Origin: a virus
DNA length: 40,644 bases
IMG/VR virus record: IMGVR_UViG_3300009172_002465
Coordinates: 1 to 40,644 of that record
Strand: one strand, 5' to 3'
The translations under genes and the position numbers were made by a program. Positions 22,870 through 31,828 of this stretch are shown piece by piece; position 1 is the first letter of the stretch; the number at the start of each line of letters is the position of its first letter. The notes under the pieces were generated by a model that had not been told where the DNA came from, made no database searches, and saw only the letters and a program-made list of their open reading frames with translations.

Positions 22870-22898
22870 ATTATAACAGGTTACTATTAAAATGTCAA
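22870..22898 (-). promoter_or_regulatory. Early sigma70 promoter for csp-rpsU
   Basis: TTGACA (22893-22898), 17 bp, TATAAT (22870-22875), flank almost identical to the promoter at 11100. Confidence 0.9.
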
Positions 22899-22903
22899 CA
22901 CTT

Positions 22904-23203
22904 TTATGAAACTATTTTTAAAAGTTTTCGGATGAGCATGGGAAGATATACAGTTGAGACGACTATGCCCCAAAATAGCCCTAATGCTAGGGCATACTGT
23001 TTCCAATTTGAAATGTCTATTGCGATACCTAAGGTCACTCCACCTATCCACATCCAATCTAATGTTCCGTGAATACGCTTCCAACGAGTTCCCAATCGGT
23101 CAATGAGCTCTTGTCTTTTATTGGCAAACCAAGGGTGTACGTGTCTCATTATGACAAAGCCCTCGTTGAGGACCATTAATGTAAAGCCGAACCAAAATAA
23201 CAT
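22904..23203 (-). CDS. Membrane protein, about three spans
   Basis: 99 aa with hydrophobic helices near residues 1-17, 50-64 and 72-92 and positive loops (FANKRQELIDRLGTRWKR). Three nt after the thermonuclease stop. Function not recognised. Confidence 0.6.
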   Translation of the reverse strand: MLFWFGFTLMVLNEGFVIMRHVHPWFANKRQELIDRLGTRWKRIHGTLDWMWIGGVTLGIAIDISNWKQYALALGLFWGIVVSTVYLPMLIRKLLKIVS

Positions 23204-23206
23204 AGA

Positions 23207-23671
23207 TTAAGAATATTTCCCTGTTTTCCATAGCTTGTCATAAGCTTTTTGGTCAACAAGTCCTTCTTTTAATATGCGTTTTCTGTTCTTCAGATGAGCT
23301 GCGTCTACATCAGCCTTTGCACCACCATGATATTCTACAGCATGACCTTCGTCAATTAGATATGATGTAACAAGTTTATCATCGACAATAAAATCACCAA
23401 GGATTCTGCCGAATTTACCTTTCATATCTTCACCATCTCTAGCTGCGAATGTTTTGAGAGTTGGTTTTCCTGTAAGGATTTCTTTGAGTCTTTTTGAAGC
23501 TGCCTTTCCAAATAATTTTTCTACTTTATTACTTGTTCTTGATTCTGGGGTATCAATGCCCATAATACGCACTCGTTCTTTTTTAAGCCAAATGCCGAAC
23601 CCGAGATCGATGTCTACATCAACAGTATCACCATCAACGACTCTAATTAGTTTACATTTATATTCATACAT
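23207..23671 (-). CDS. Thermonuclease-family (SNase-like) nuclease
   Basis: 154 aa. VVDGDTVDVDIDLGF (Asp ligands), RVRIMGIDTPES, and KFGRILGDF (catalytic Arg) are the staphylococcal nuclease signature. No signal peptide, so it acts in the cytoplasm, possibly on host DNA or RNA. AAAGGG precedes the ATG. Confidence 0.9.
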   Translation of the reverse strand: MYEYKCKLIRVVDGDTVDVDIDLGFGIWLKKERVRIMGIDTPESRTSNKVEKLFGKAASKRLKEILTGKPTLKTFAARDGEDMKGKFGRILGDFIVDDKLVTSYLIDEGHAVEYHGGAKADVDAAHLKNRKRILKEGLVDQKAYDKLWKTGKYS

Positions 23672-23673
23672 TG

Positions 23674-24120
23674 TTATACCCTTTGTTTAGTGTTTCGCTC
23701 AATCCATGTTGTATTTCTACCAGCTTTTTTCTCTTCCCAATCTTCAATTGCCTTCTTAATACTGTCTTCTGCTAAAACTGAACAATGTATTTTAATTGCG
23801 GGTAATTCTAAAGCTTCTGCGATTTCGCTATCTTTAATTAGTTTTGCTTCTTCTATTGTTTTACCGACTAACATTTCAATGAACATTGATGAACTTGCAA
23901 TTGCTGAACCGCAACCATAAGTTTTAAATTTAACATCAATGATTTCTTCGGTCTCAGGATTTAACTTAAGATCGAGTTTCATTACATCACCACAAGCAGG
24001 TGCGCCAGTCATTCCTGTTGCTACATTAGGGTCGTCAGGATCAAACCTTCCAACTCCGTGTGCTGCAGGATTATTGGTTACTGCTTCAAATCTGTCGAGT
24101 ACTTTTTTAGAATAGGCCAT
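23674..24120 (-). CDS. iscU: IscU/NifU-N-type Fe-S cluster scaffold
   Basis: 148 aa with all cluster ligands: Cys43 and Asp45 (GAPACGDVMKL), Cys70 (YGCGSAIASSS), His112 and Cys113 (KIHCSVLAED). The core N-terminal LDRFEAVTNNP fits family members. IscU receives S from IscS and assembles 2Fe-2S clusters, using host partners here. The end (GRNTTWIERNTKQRV) is extended. It sits with a thermonuclease and a glutaredoxin-like gene. Confidence 0.93.
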   Translation of the reverse strand: MAYSKKVLDRFEAVTNNPAAHGVGRFDPDDPNVATGMTGAPACGDVMKLDLKLNPETEEIIDVKFKTYGCGSAIASSSMFIEMLVGKTIEEAKLIKDSEIAEALELPAIKIHCSVLAEDSIKKAIEDWEEKKAGRNTTWIERNTKQRV

Positions 24121-24130
24121 AGTGTTCTAT

Positions 24131-24220
24131 TTATATCTTTTGACCGGTAAATTTTAGCCACCATTTAAAGTATCGGCGTCCTTCGCCATAGGCTGCTGAT
24201 CGTAGTTTATCGTATTTCAT
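24131..24220 (-). CDS. 29-aa basic peptide
   Basis: The ATG overlaps the glutaredoxin stop (ATGA). MKYDKLRSAAYGEGRRYFKW then a basic tail; not hydrophobic. No family. The stop lies 10 nt before the IscU ATG. Its last codons contain the TATAAATA word discussed under rejected items. Confidence 0.45.
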   Translation of the reverse strand: MKYDKLRSAAYGEGRRYFKWWLKFTGQKI

Positions 24221-24495
24221 TTATCTATTATTAAGTTAATAAGGAAACTTTTAAAATCTGCATATGTTCCAATGTATCGTGCTTCTTCTCGTTTTAAATG
24301 AATCCAAATATGAGGTTGGATAGTCATGTTGACTTTATACCCTAATAATTCCTCATAGTTTTCTGTGAAGGTAATATCTTTATATTCCACTTCTGTATAA
24401 TTATTTTCGGCCAATATTCTGGCCTTTGTACAGTTTGGGCAATTAGCAGTTCCGAAAATTACTACCTTTTGCACTGTAACGCGCATTTCGTTCAT
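24217..24495 (-). CDS. Glutaredoxin-like protein
   Basis: 92 aa with a CPNC active site near the N-terminus (VVIFGTANCPNCTKAR) and a cis-Pro segment (MTIQPHIWIH). It is likely a thiol reductant; placement next to IscU fits redox or Fe-S work. A GGTGAT site precedes the ATG. Confidence 0.8.
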   Translation of the reverse strand: MNEMRVTVQKVVIFGTANCPNCTKARILAENNYTEVEYKDITFTENYEELLGYKVNMTIQPHIWIHLKREEARYIGTYADFKSFLINLIIDK

Positions 24496-24499
24496 ACTA

Positions 24500-24658
24500 T
24501 CACCAGTTATGTATGTTTCCGGCTATAATGACAAAACATGTAATAAAGTTAACACCAACGATAACAGTTCTAATCATAGCGATTTTGTCTGCTTCAGCAT
24601 CAGTTGTGCCTTCCTTTTCCCCTATGGCTTTTGCCCATAGTCTCCACATGTTTTTCAT
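24500..24658 (-). CDS. 52-aa membrane protein of marine T4-like phages
   Basis: MKNMWRLWAKAIGEKEG, then ADKIAMIRTVIVGVNFIT and a hydrophobic C-terminus, is a pattern known to me from T4-like cyanophages. One membrane span. TAATG start overlap. Function unknown. Confidence 0.65.
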   Translation of the reverse strand: MKNMWRLWAKAIGEKEGTTDAEADKIAMIRTVIVGVNFITCFVIIAGNIHNW

Positions 24659-24750
24659 TAGTCTTTGTTCTTTTTTACTCGGTTATCAAACCAAACTCCA
24701 ACCACGAACATTAATATCCACGGCCATGCGTTGTAAAATAGTATTTCCAT
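24658..24750 (-). CDS. 30-aa membrane peptide
   Basis: Both ends are joined to neighbours by TAATG. Short hydrophobic body (WPWILMFVVGVWF) and a charged tail (DNRVKKNKD). Coupling on both sides is the evidence that it is real. Confidence 0.55.
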   Translation of the reverse strand: MEILFYNAWPWILMFVVGVWFDNRVKKNKD

Positions 24751-25076
24751 TATCTTTTATCTGCTTTCCAATTACGGATAGTAGAAAGTCGACGAGACAT
24801 TGGCATATCGGTTTCAGTCATATTTGGATTATCTTTTGCCCATAATGCCAATACTTCTTCCTCTTCCACAATATTAATGTCGTACACTTCTTCACCAATC
24901 CATTTTTGAGAGAATTCATTTAATTCTTCTGCCTCTACAGATTCCTGGGCCCACTGCTGTGCTAGTGTATCAGTTAGTTTCATTTCCTCGTTCCATTTTG
25001 CAACTTCGGAAACAGGCACAACGTATCTTTGTCTAAAGCTACTGACCGCTGTTAAAACAACATATCTATCTTTCAT
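24750..25076 (-). CDS. Conserved T4-like hypothetical
   Basis: 108 aa, acidic, soluble. No motif I can name beyond general similarity to small cyanophage proteins (MKDRYVVLTAVSSFRQRY). Overlaps the previous small gene by 11 nt. Confidence 0.55.
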   Translation of the reverse strand: MKDRYVVLTAVSSFRQRYVVPVSEVAKWNEEMKLTDTLAQQWAQESVEAEELNEFSQKWIGEEVYDINIVEEEEVLALWAKDNPNMTETDMPMSRRLSTIRNWKADKR

Positions 25077-25182
25077 TTTTCACCTTCGTTTTCTTTACTA
25101 ATTTTCTTGTGGAAATTGGAGCTCCAATTTCTCTTTCGTAAACTGTTTTGCCTTTATCAGGACTTTCAAAAATCTTTGTCAT
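25066..25182 (-). CDS. 38-aa basic peptide
   Basis: Start at the ATG with AAGGAG at 8 nt; an upstream start in the same frame would extend into an unrelated hydrophobic stretch and is rejected. The C-terminus is strongly basic (STRKLVKKTKVKNER). No family. Confidence 0.5.
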   Translation of the reverse strand: MTKIFESPDKGKTVYEREIGAPISTRKLVKKTKVKNER

Positions 25183-25408
25183 TAAGATTTCTCCTTTGTA
25201 TCTTTTTAATAATATATTCAGCATCAGGATATTCATCCATGTGATCAACCACTTCATCGATGATCATTAAGTTCTGCATCATATTATCAACAATAGCTTT
25301 ATGCTGATTCATATAATGCATTCTGTTTAGATAATTAGCGAAGTCGTTAATCTTTCTCCACTTTTCGTAATCAAAGTTTTCGTGTGGCTGCTCTGGCTTT
25401 TCACTCAT
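25166..25408 (-). CDS. Hypothetical protein
   Basis: 80 aa, helical and acidic, with an ATGA overlap on the YbaN-like stop. MHYMNQHKAIVDNMMQNLMI hints at a long amphipathic helix. No family recognised. Confidence 0.55.
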   Translation of the reverse strand: MSEKPEQPHENFDYEKWRKINDFANYLNRMHYMNQHKAIVDNMMQNLMIIDEVVDHMDEYPDAEYIIKKIQRRNLNDKDF

Positions 25409-25821
25409 TTGAATAGTCCGATTCGTTCTCCTGCTGCTTTGCGACGGTCATACTCTTCTGGTGTTGAAGGATATCTCCATCCCCATAGTGCGCCTAGAGC
25501 CATAAAGGATCCAGAGTACGCGACTGCTTTCCAATTGCCTGTTGTTACAATCATTAGGATTAAAGCAAAAGCCATAAAACCTAACATCATATATTTTGCT
25601 TTCTGTGGAAAGACTTTCTTTGTTTCCCAATTAGTAAGGAATGGACCAAACAGTTTATGTCCATATAACCAATTGTGCATTCTTTTTGAACTCTTTGCAA
25701 AACAATAAGCTGCAAATACTGCTGGAATACTAAATGGTATTCCTGGTAGAATAACACCAATATAGGCTACCCCTAAACTTAGAAATCCGAGGCCGCCCCA
25801 TGCTATTTGTTTCATATTCAT
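25405..25821 (-). CDS. YbaN-family (DUF454) inner membrane protein
   Basis: 138 aa with the family pattern LGVAYIGVILPGIPFSIPAV, FAKSSKRMHNWLYGHKLFG, and a second hydrophobic block (MMLGFMAFALILMIVTTG). YbaN proteins are small inner-membrane proteins of unclear function. It is coupled to a GroES-like gene (ATGA) in the hemA operon, which is unusual for a phage. Confidence 0.8.
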   Translation of the reverse strand: MNMKQIAWGGLGFLSLGVAYIGVILPGIPFSIPAVFAAYCFAKSSKRMHNWLYGHKLFGPFLTNWETKKVFPQKAKYMMLGFMAFALILMIVTTGNWKAVAYSGSFMALGALWGWRYPSTPEEYDRRKAAGERIGLFK

Positions 25822-26087
25822 GCTATTACTGCCTTAATGAATTCTTGATGAATAATCACTGCATCGTTACCAGCAACTCTAACTGCCATTGCTTTACTCC
25901 AATCTAAATAAACGGTAACACCCTTTATAATTGGTTCTGTTACATCAGGTCCGTGGGCCAATACTACGCCAGGCTCCGATGCTGTTTTCTTTACGTCTGC
26001 AGATAGAATAATTCCACCTTCAGTTGTTTGTTCTTTAGGAGCTGCGGCAATTAATACTTGCCCTCCAATCATTGTTAATGTACTCAT
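25818..26087 (-). CDS. GroES/gp31-like cochaperonin
   Basis: 89 aa. GGQVLIAAAPKEQTTEGGIIL is the start and mobile loop; later GVVLAHGP, GVTVYLDWSKAMAVRVAG and HQEFIKAVIA match GroES order. It would pair with host GroEL to fold phage proteins such as capsid. AGAAGG precedes the ATG. Confidence 0.85.
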   Translation of the reverse strand: MSTLTMIGGQVLIAAAPKEQTTEGGIILSADVKKTASEPGVVLAHGPDVTEPIIKGVTVYLDWSKAMAVRVAGNDAVIIHQEFIKAVIA

Positions 26088-26908
26088 ATTATCCTTCTAT
26101 TAATTGTAGAGGTTAACCCACTACGTTTTTCTTCGACCTCCATATTCATTATTTGACTATTATCAATTAATGGTTTAGAAGGAGTTTCACGTTCACGTTT
26201 AAAAGCTGCAGTACTCACGATTAAAAGCATTATGGCCAATGGGTCGAATACAAATATAATAATTAATATTACCCATCGCACTGCCTCGTCATAAAATGAG
26301 GCTGCTTCATCACCGTAAATCATATCAGCGATATATTTAATTGGACCTAATTCTGCTTCTTGGTCCAACTGTAATTTTTGTATTGGCATTTTCTGTTCAC
26401 TTAGAGCTACGATTTCATCAACTAATATATCTATATCGGCGTTAATGTTATTGCGTTCTTCTGTCTGAACTCTGTTTACATAATTTCGGTCTTTCGCTTG
26501 ACTTGTTTGTAACACATAATCCAAATTTTCTAACCGACCAGACAAATTATCCAACTGTAATTGCTTACCGCTGAGTCGTTTGTCTATTATGCTTGCTTCA
26601 AGAGAATAAGAATCACCAACCAATGCCGAATCAATATGTGCTTTGGAAAGGAATCCAAATATGCCCATTGAAGTAATAAACATTAACACTACAATAGCTG
26701 TAGTAAAATATGCCCTTACAAAGTTATTTATCCGATCCCATTCATAATGCAACCACGCTGCTGATACCAGTTTGCCAACCTCTAATACTGTAGCCATCAC
26801 AAGAACCCCTACAGCAGCGCCTGAGAAAATGGTCATTAACCCTACAATACTAAAATAAGCAGCTGTAGTGGCGAGGGTGAGCGATGTAGTAAGTGTTAAC
26901 CACTTCAT
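26084..26908 (-). CDS. Multi-span membrane protein with coiled coil
   Basis: 274 aa. Three to four hydrophobic helices in the first 90 residues, a long charged coiled-coil region (about 100-190), and a last hydrophobic span near residues 215-235. Similar proteins are present in marine T4-like phages, role unknown. The start overlaps the hemA stop (ATGA), so it is strictly co-expressed with hemA. Confidence 0.65.
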   Translation of the reverse strand: MKWLTLTTSLTLATTAAYFSIVGLMTIFSGAAVGVLVMATVLEVGKLVSAAWLHYEWDRINNFVRAYFTTAIVVLMFITSMGIFGFLSKAHIDSALVGDSYSLEASIIDKRLSGKQLQLDNLSGRLENLDYVLQTSQAKDRNYVNRVQTEERNNINADIDILVDEIVALSEQKMPIQKLQLDQEAELGPIKYIADMIYGDEAASFYDEAVRWVILIIIFVFDPLAIMLLIVSTAAFKRERETPSKPLIDNSQIMNMEVEEKRSGLTSTINRRII

Positions 26909-28107
26909 AACAGTTCTTTAAATGTTTGTTTGATTGCTGTAACTAAATCTTCCATCATACCATTAGTATGAAGTGGTGTCGGTGTAATTCTAAGTCGCTC
27001 TTTACCCACATCGACTGTTGGGTAATTAATTGGCTGAATATATATTCCATGTTCGTTTAATAACCTATCTGACATTATTTTTGTTTTCTGTGCGTCTCTT
27101 ACCATTACTGGCAGAATATGTGTACATGCGTCTTTGTGTACTTCTATACCATTATCAATTAATAGATTTTTAAGTGTCAGAGCTCGTTCTTGATGTCGAT
27201 CTCTTAATTCATTATGTTCCATTAAATAACGAATTGAGGCAATTGAACCTGCACACATTACTGGACTTAATGATGTTGTAAAAATGAATCCACTAGCGAC
27301 TGAACGTATAGCATCGAGAATAATGTTATCGCCAACAATATAACCACCGTGACCACCAAAAGCTTTTCCCAATGTACCATTTAGAATATCCACCCTATCT
27401 TGTAAACCCAATTTTTCACAATAACCTGCACCAGTTTCACCATATAAGCCAACGCCGTGTACTTCATCAATATAAGTCATTGCATTATATTTGTCTCCTA
27501 AATCACAAATCTTTTCAATAGGAGCAACATCGCCGTCCATACTATAAACACTTTCAAAAACAATACAGGGAACTTTGCCTTCCAACTCACATTTTTGTAA
27601 TGCAGCTTCAAGCTGTTCCATGTTATTATGTTCCCAGATAATTTTATCAGCTCGACTATGTTTAATGCCCATAATCAATGAAGCATGATTTTTATTATCG
27701 GATACGAAACAGATGTTGGGAACAATTCTTTTGAGTGCGATTAAAGTCCATTCGTTTGCAACATAGGCAGATGTATATAATAAACCACGTTCCTTTTTAT
27801 GTAATTGTGCCAATACATTTTCCAGAGTTACATGGTAATGAGATGTGCCTCCAATGTTACGGGTTCCTCCACTACCTGAACCGGTTTTATCCAACGCGGT
27901 TTGCATTGCGTCAATAACATATTTGTTCTGACCCATGCACAGATAATCATTTGAACACCAATTAACAATGCTCTTTGGAGAATATGGGGAATACCAAGTC
28001 GCCTTTGGAAATTTCCCACGTTCTCTTACGATATCATTAAATACCCTATAATTGCCGTGTTCTTTTAATTCGTCAACGACTTCTTGGAATAACTTTTTAT
28101 CAATCAT
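26905..28107 (-). CDS. hemA: 5-aminolevulinate synthase (Shemin pathway)
   Basis: 400 aa, full length. PLP lysine K248 in [12 protein letters not shown]; other family motifs: [30 protein letters not shown], and INYPTV...[12 protein letters not shown], which separate ALAS from other alpha-oxoamine synthases. Arg21 (NYRVFND) is also placed as in alphaproteobacterial enzymes. It condenses glycine and succinyl-CoA to ALA. No Cys-Pro heme-regulatory motif is present. It lies 14 nt after the nrdB gene, with GAAGG before the ATG. Phage-borne ALAS is known from aquatic viromes. Confidence 0.95.
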   Translation of the reverse strand: MIDKKLFQEVVDELKEHGNYRVFNDIVRERGKFPKATWYSPYSPKSIVNWCSNDYLCMGQNKYVIDAMQTALDKTGSGSGGTRNIGGTSHYHVTLENVLAQLHKKERGLLYTSAYVANEWTLIALKRIVPNICFVSDNKNHASLIMGIKHSRADKIIWEHNNMEQLEAALQKCELEGKVPCIVFESVYSMDGDVAPIEKICDLGDKYNAMTYIDEVHGVGLYGETGAGYCEKLGLQDRVDILNGTLGKAFGGHGGYIVGDNIILDAIRSVASGFIFTTSLSPVMCAGSIASIRYLMEHNELRDRHQERALTLKNLLIDNGIEVHKDACTHILPVMVRDAQKTKIMSDRLLNEHGIYIQPINYPTVDVGKERLRITPTPLHTNGMMEDLVTAIKQTFKELL

Positions 28108-28121
28108 GTACCTTCGCCTAT

Positions 28122-29330
28122 TTAGTTTGCGTAAGCGTTGTCCCAGCTACCTGATAAACCTGCAACTTCATATTCGGTCACACGATTCTCAAAGAAGTTT
28201 GTATGGTCTGCACCATTTAAAACCCATTCTAACCAAGGTAAAGGATTTTCCTTCACTTTGAAGTTTGGTTTCATGCCTAGCTGAAGCAATCTTCTGTCTG
28301 TAATATATCTTATATATTCTTTTACTTCAGATTTTTCCAAGCCTTCGATGTTTCCCATTTCATATGCAAGGTCTACAAATTTATCTTCGAGGTCTACAAT
28401 GTTTCTACTGATCTGATAAATGTCCTTTTTAAATTCTTCATCAACGATACGGGAATGTTCTTTACAGAATGATTTAAATAGTTTTGAGTTACCTTCAACG
28501 TGAATACTTTCATCACGGATTGACCACTCAACTACCTTACCCATACCTTTCATTTTACCATAACGTTGGAAGTTTAAAAGCATTACGAAGGATGCAAATA
28601 GAGCAACGCCTTCATTAAAGACTGATTTGGCTAGAGCCAGGCCTGTGCCACGTAATGTGCCCGTGTCTGATTCCATCATATAATCAATTTTATCTGCCAT
28701 TTCAGAATATTCTAAGAACGCGTGATATTCAGAATCAGGTAAGCCTAATGTCTCATTTAATAGTGCATAAGCTCTTTGATGAATACCTTCTCTTGCTGCG
28801 AATGAACCTAACATATTACGAATTTCATTATTCTTAAACTTAGGAATAAATTGGTCATAATAGTTTTGGCCAACGGCAACATCGGACTGAGTAAATAATC
28901 TTAAAATGTTTGTGATATAATCTTTTTCTACTTGAGTAACCTTGCCACCTTTCCAATCAGATACATCATCTGACAAGTCTAGTTCATCTTCAATCCAATG
29001 CATCTTTTCATGTCTTGTTGTAATTTCAACAGCCCACGGATAATGGAATGGCTTATATGTTTCAGAAAATTCCATCAGACCACCTGCTTTTTTAATAAGT
29101 GTATCTGCAATTGCCATTAGGTCGTTATATGTCCCAATATGTTTGTCATCAATAAAGATTTGTGGTACGGATCTTACTTCCTTACCATTACTATGTTTCT
29201 GATAAAAGGCAAGTCTTTGCTCTTCGTCGTCTAGTACTATTTGGGTAAAATCATACCCGTGTTGTGTGAACCAGGCTTTTGCCTTTTCACAGAAAGGACA
29301 ATTCGATTTTGTGTATATTGTTATTTGCAT
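28122..29330 (-). CDS. nrdB: Glutaredoxin-ribonucleotide reductase beta fusion (class I NrdB)
   Basis: 402 aa from the ATG with AAGGA upstream. The N-terminal 80 residues are a glutaredoxin ([22 protein letters not shown]), joined to NrdB. NrdB keeps the metal ligands ([16 protein letters not shown] with the radical Tyr; FNEGVAL; RDESIH) and therefore looks like a Tyr-radical class I enzyme. The fusion brings the electron donor to the reductase. The C-terminal tail binds NrdA. Fusions of this order are known in a few bacteria. Confidence 0.93.
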   Translation of the reverse strand: MQITIYTKSNCPFCEKAKAWFTQHGYDFTQIVLDDEEQRLAFYQKHSNGKEVRSVPQIFIDDKHIGTYNDLMAIADTLIKKAGGLMEFSETYKPFHYPWAVEITTRHEKMHWIEDELDLSDDVSDWKGGKVTQVEKDYITNILRLFTQSDVAVGQNYYDQFIPKFKNNEIRNMLGSFAAREGIHQRAYALLNETLGLPDSEYHAFLEYSEMADKIDYMMESDTGTLRGTGLALAKSVFNEGVALFASFVMLLNFQRYGKMKGMGKVVEWSIRDESIHVEGNSKLFKSFCKEHSRIVDEEFKKDIYQISRNIVDLEDKFVDLAYEMGNIEGLEKSEVKEYIRYITDRRLLQLGMKPNFKVKENPLPWLEWVLNGADHTNFFENRVTEYEVAGLSGSWDNAYAN

Positions 29331-29349
29331 TTTTATTCCTTGTTTTTTA

Positions 29350-31143
29350 CTAGCCTTCGCAAGCAACGCACTCATCTTGACTATCCTCTTGGTTAGGTGA
29401 ACTGAATGAGACCGCTTGTGGATTAATATGGTCGTCTAATTTTTCTCTTTTAATTTTTAACGCAACATTTTCTGCTTTGTTACTTGTTTCTGTTCTCAGA
29501 TAATAAAGTCCTTTACAACCTTGGGCCCATGCTTCATAGTGTACTTTATGTAAAACTGCTTTATCTGCTCCAGCTGGGAAAAAGACATTCAGTGATTGTC
29601 CCTGGCACAGATATTTTTGTCTGTCACCGGCGAGACGAATCAACGAGAGTTGATCTAGTTCTATTGCTGTTTTAAATACCTCTTTAATATGCGGGTCGAG
29701 AAAGTCCAAATGTTGAACTGACCCACCATTAGTAATTATCATACTCCAAACTTCGTCGGTATTTTTCCCGACTTTTTCTAGTTCGGCTTCAAGGTATGGA
29801 TTTTTATTTAGGTGACTACCGACTCTGGTCCTAGAAGTAAATGCATTTGCTTTCCAAGGTTCAATACTTGGGGATGTATTTACAATCATGGAACTATTTG
29901 CGTTTGGTGCAATTGCTAGCATATGCGCGTTACGTCTACCAGTTCCTTCCATATCTGGGCATTCGCCTCTTTGTTTACCCATTGTCAATGTAGCTGCTAC
30001 TGCCTCTTCTTTGACAAACTTAAAAATTTCTTCATTTAGTCTTGTTGCTTCTTCACTATCGAAAGGTACAAGATGTTTTTGTAAATATGCATGGAAGCCC
30101 ATAGCCCCAAGTCCTAATGACCTTTCCTGCTGAGCAGAATATTTCGCTCTAGCTATTGCGTCGGGAGCACTGTCTATAAAACATTGAAGAACATTATCCA
30201 AAAATACAATCAGATCTTTAATCATTGATGTATTTTTCCATTCGTCATATTGCTCAACATTAACTGATGATAAACAACAAACTGCAGTACGTTCCTCGTT
30301 CGTTACAAGGTGTATCTCATTACAAAGATTGGAACCCTTAATAGACATGCCCTTTGCTTTTTGCGATTCTGGTAACGCTCTATTTGCTGTGTCAATGAAG
30401 TTTAAGTAAGGTTCACCAGTACGATATCGGGTTTCAAGAATTGTTTCCCATAAAGTACGAGCCTTAATAGTGTCACGAATTGTACCGTCACTTGGGTCAA
30501 GTAAATTCCAATTAAGTCCCAAGCCTACTGCTTCCATAAATTTATCTGTAATATTTACAGCATGGTGTAGATTAAGACATTTACGATTTACGTCACCAGT
30601 TGGAATTCTCATATTCAGGAATTCAATAATATCAGGATGCGAAACGTCCATATATGCAGCGTATGAACCTTTTCTTGTTCTGCCTTGTCTATAAGCCACC
30701 ATATCAGCATCTACTGTATGGAGAAATGGCATAGGTCCTGGGGCTTTTTTGGATACAGCTCTTACGTCCGACCAATGACCTCCGACTCCACCACCCTTAA
30801 CTGACAGCCATCTAAGTTCTGCTGAATGGTCTATAAGTCCTTCTAATGTGTCTGGCACATAGGTAAGAAAACATGATATTGGTAACGCCTTTACCTTCTC
30901 TCCCTTTAAAGGAGCGTTGGATAGAACGGGGCTAGAATACATAAACCAACCTTTGGAGACATAATCATAAATTCGTTGTGCCAATTTTAAATTTCCATTA
31001 CAATACGCAACAGCTGACCTGGCAAAGGCCATTTGAGGACTCTTTTCGTCCTCCCGACAATAATAATCTTTTAACAATTTAAATGATTGTTCACCTAAAA
31101 TCTTGTCTCTTGTTTTATCTATTTCTATACCCAAATGCTGCAT
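29350..31143 (-). CDS. nrdA: Ribonucleoside-diphosphate reductase alpha subunit
   Basis: 597 aa from the ATG with AGGAG at 7 nt. Catalytic residues: PISCFL and AVCCLSS (redox Cys pair), NLCNEI (Asn/Cys/Glu), PNANSSMIVNTSPSIEPWK, GLYYLRTE (the two Tyr), and C-terminal CVACEG for re-reduction. It lacks the N-terminal ATP-cone, so overall dATP feedback is probably missing. Together with the fused NrdB it makes dNDPs. It is followed 19 nt later by nrdB. Confidence 0.95.
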   Translation of the reverse strand: MQHLGIEIDKTRDKILGEQSFKLLKDYYCREDEKSPQMAFARSAVAYCNGNLKLAQRIYDYVSKGWFMYSSPVLSNAPLKGEKVKALPISCFLTYVPDTLEGLIDHSAELRWLSVKGGGVGGHWSDVRAVSKKAPGPMPFLHTVDADMVAYRQGRTRKGSYAAYMDVSHPDIIEFLNMRIPTGDVNRKCLNLHHAVNITDKFMEAVGLGLNWNLLDPSDGTIRDTIKARTLWETILETRYRTGEPYLNFIDTANRALPESQKAKGMSIKGSNLCNEIHLVTNEERTAVCCLSSVNVEQYDEWKNTSMIKDLIVFLDNVLQCFIDSAPDAIARAKYSAQQERSLGLGAMGFHAYLQKHLVPFDSEEATRLNEEIFKFVKEEAVAATLTMGKQRGECPDMEGTGRRNAHMLAIAPNANSSMIVNTSPSIEPWKANAFTSRTRVGSHLNKNPYLEAELEKVGKNTDEVWSMIITNGGSVQHLDFLDPHIKEVFKTAIELDQLSLIRLAGDRQKYLCQGQSLNVFFPAGADKAVLHKVHYEAWAQGCKGLYYLRTETSNKAENVALKIKREKLDDHINPQAVSFSSPNQEDSQDECVACEG

Positions 31144-31153
31144 AATGTTTCTC

Positions 31154-31825
31154 CTATTCCTTTGCAATATATTGTTCTGATAAAGGGAAAATCTTCGCAA
31201 TGACTTCTGCAACAGCTAGGGCCAGTTCGGCATGTTCTTGTTGTGTACCATTACCACTACGGAGTTCAATATAATGAATCCAGCTACGTAATGTTCCGTT
31301 GACATACAACCTTGAGATTGTATTACCTTCGGGTAAGATTGCTCGGGCTTGTTCTTTTGCGATACCTTTATCAAGTGCCCAATTATATAATTTTTTAATT
31401 TCACGAATCAATTCAAGTTGTTTCATTCTCCACTCTTCATTAATTCGTCTGTGTTTTTCGTCGTTTCGATCAACAGGTATACTATTTTGCCTGTTTTTCG
31501 GGTCTTGTAATCTTGCTTCTCTGGCTTCAAATTCCAAATCCTTTGTCGGATCTGCATATCTTTGACTAAATTCTTGGAATGAGAAACTACGATGTCTTAA
31601 CAGTTGACGTGCTATGTCTCTGGTTGTTTCTACCTCTAAACAGACTGATACCATTTCAAATGGTGACCAGTGTTTATATCTGGCTAGATAATTTAAAAGT
31701 TTTTCTGAGGTTTCTTTATTGTTTTGATTTTCCGGGTTACTTACTCTTGCACAATAAGCAATTAGATCCTGTGCCGATTCATTATGATCGGGCGATTGAC
31801 TGTGACTAATTAACTTAACCTTCAT
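31154..31825 (-). CDS. thyX: Flavin-dependent thymidylate synthase
   Basis: 223 aa with the ThyX motif RHRSFSFQEFSQRY (RHRxxSxxxxSxR) and LRSWIHYIELR at the C-terminal half. It methylates dUMP to dTMP using FAD and methylenetetrahydrofolate. Located directly upstream of nrdA in the nucleotide operon. ThyX is common in marine T4-like phages. Confidence 0.95.
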   Translation of the reverse strand: MKVKLISHSQSPDHNESAQDLIAYCARVSNPENQNNKETSEKLLNYLARYKHWSPFEMVSVCLEVETTRDIARQLLRHRSFSFQEFSQRYADPTKDLEFEAREARLQDPKNRQNSIPVDRNDEKHRRINEEWRMKQLELIREIKKLYNWALDKGIAKEQARAILPEGNTISRLYVNGTLRSWIHYIELRSGNGTQQEHAELALAVAEVIAKIFPLSEQYIAKE

Positions 31826-31828
31826 AAT

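Noticed and set aside
24128-24135. TATAAATA late-promoter word directly upstream of iscU
   Set aside because: It lies within the end of a coupled 29-aa frame and only 8 bp from the iscU ATG, leaving no room for a leader; it is probably a chance match.
28122-29330. Grx-NrdB as a frameshift or assembly fusion of two genes
   Set aside because: The frame is continuous with a natural linker and a single ribosome site; such fusions are known in bacteria.
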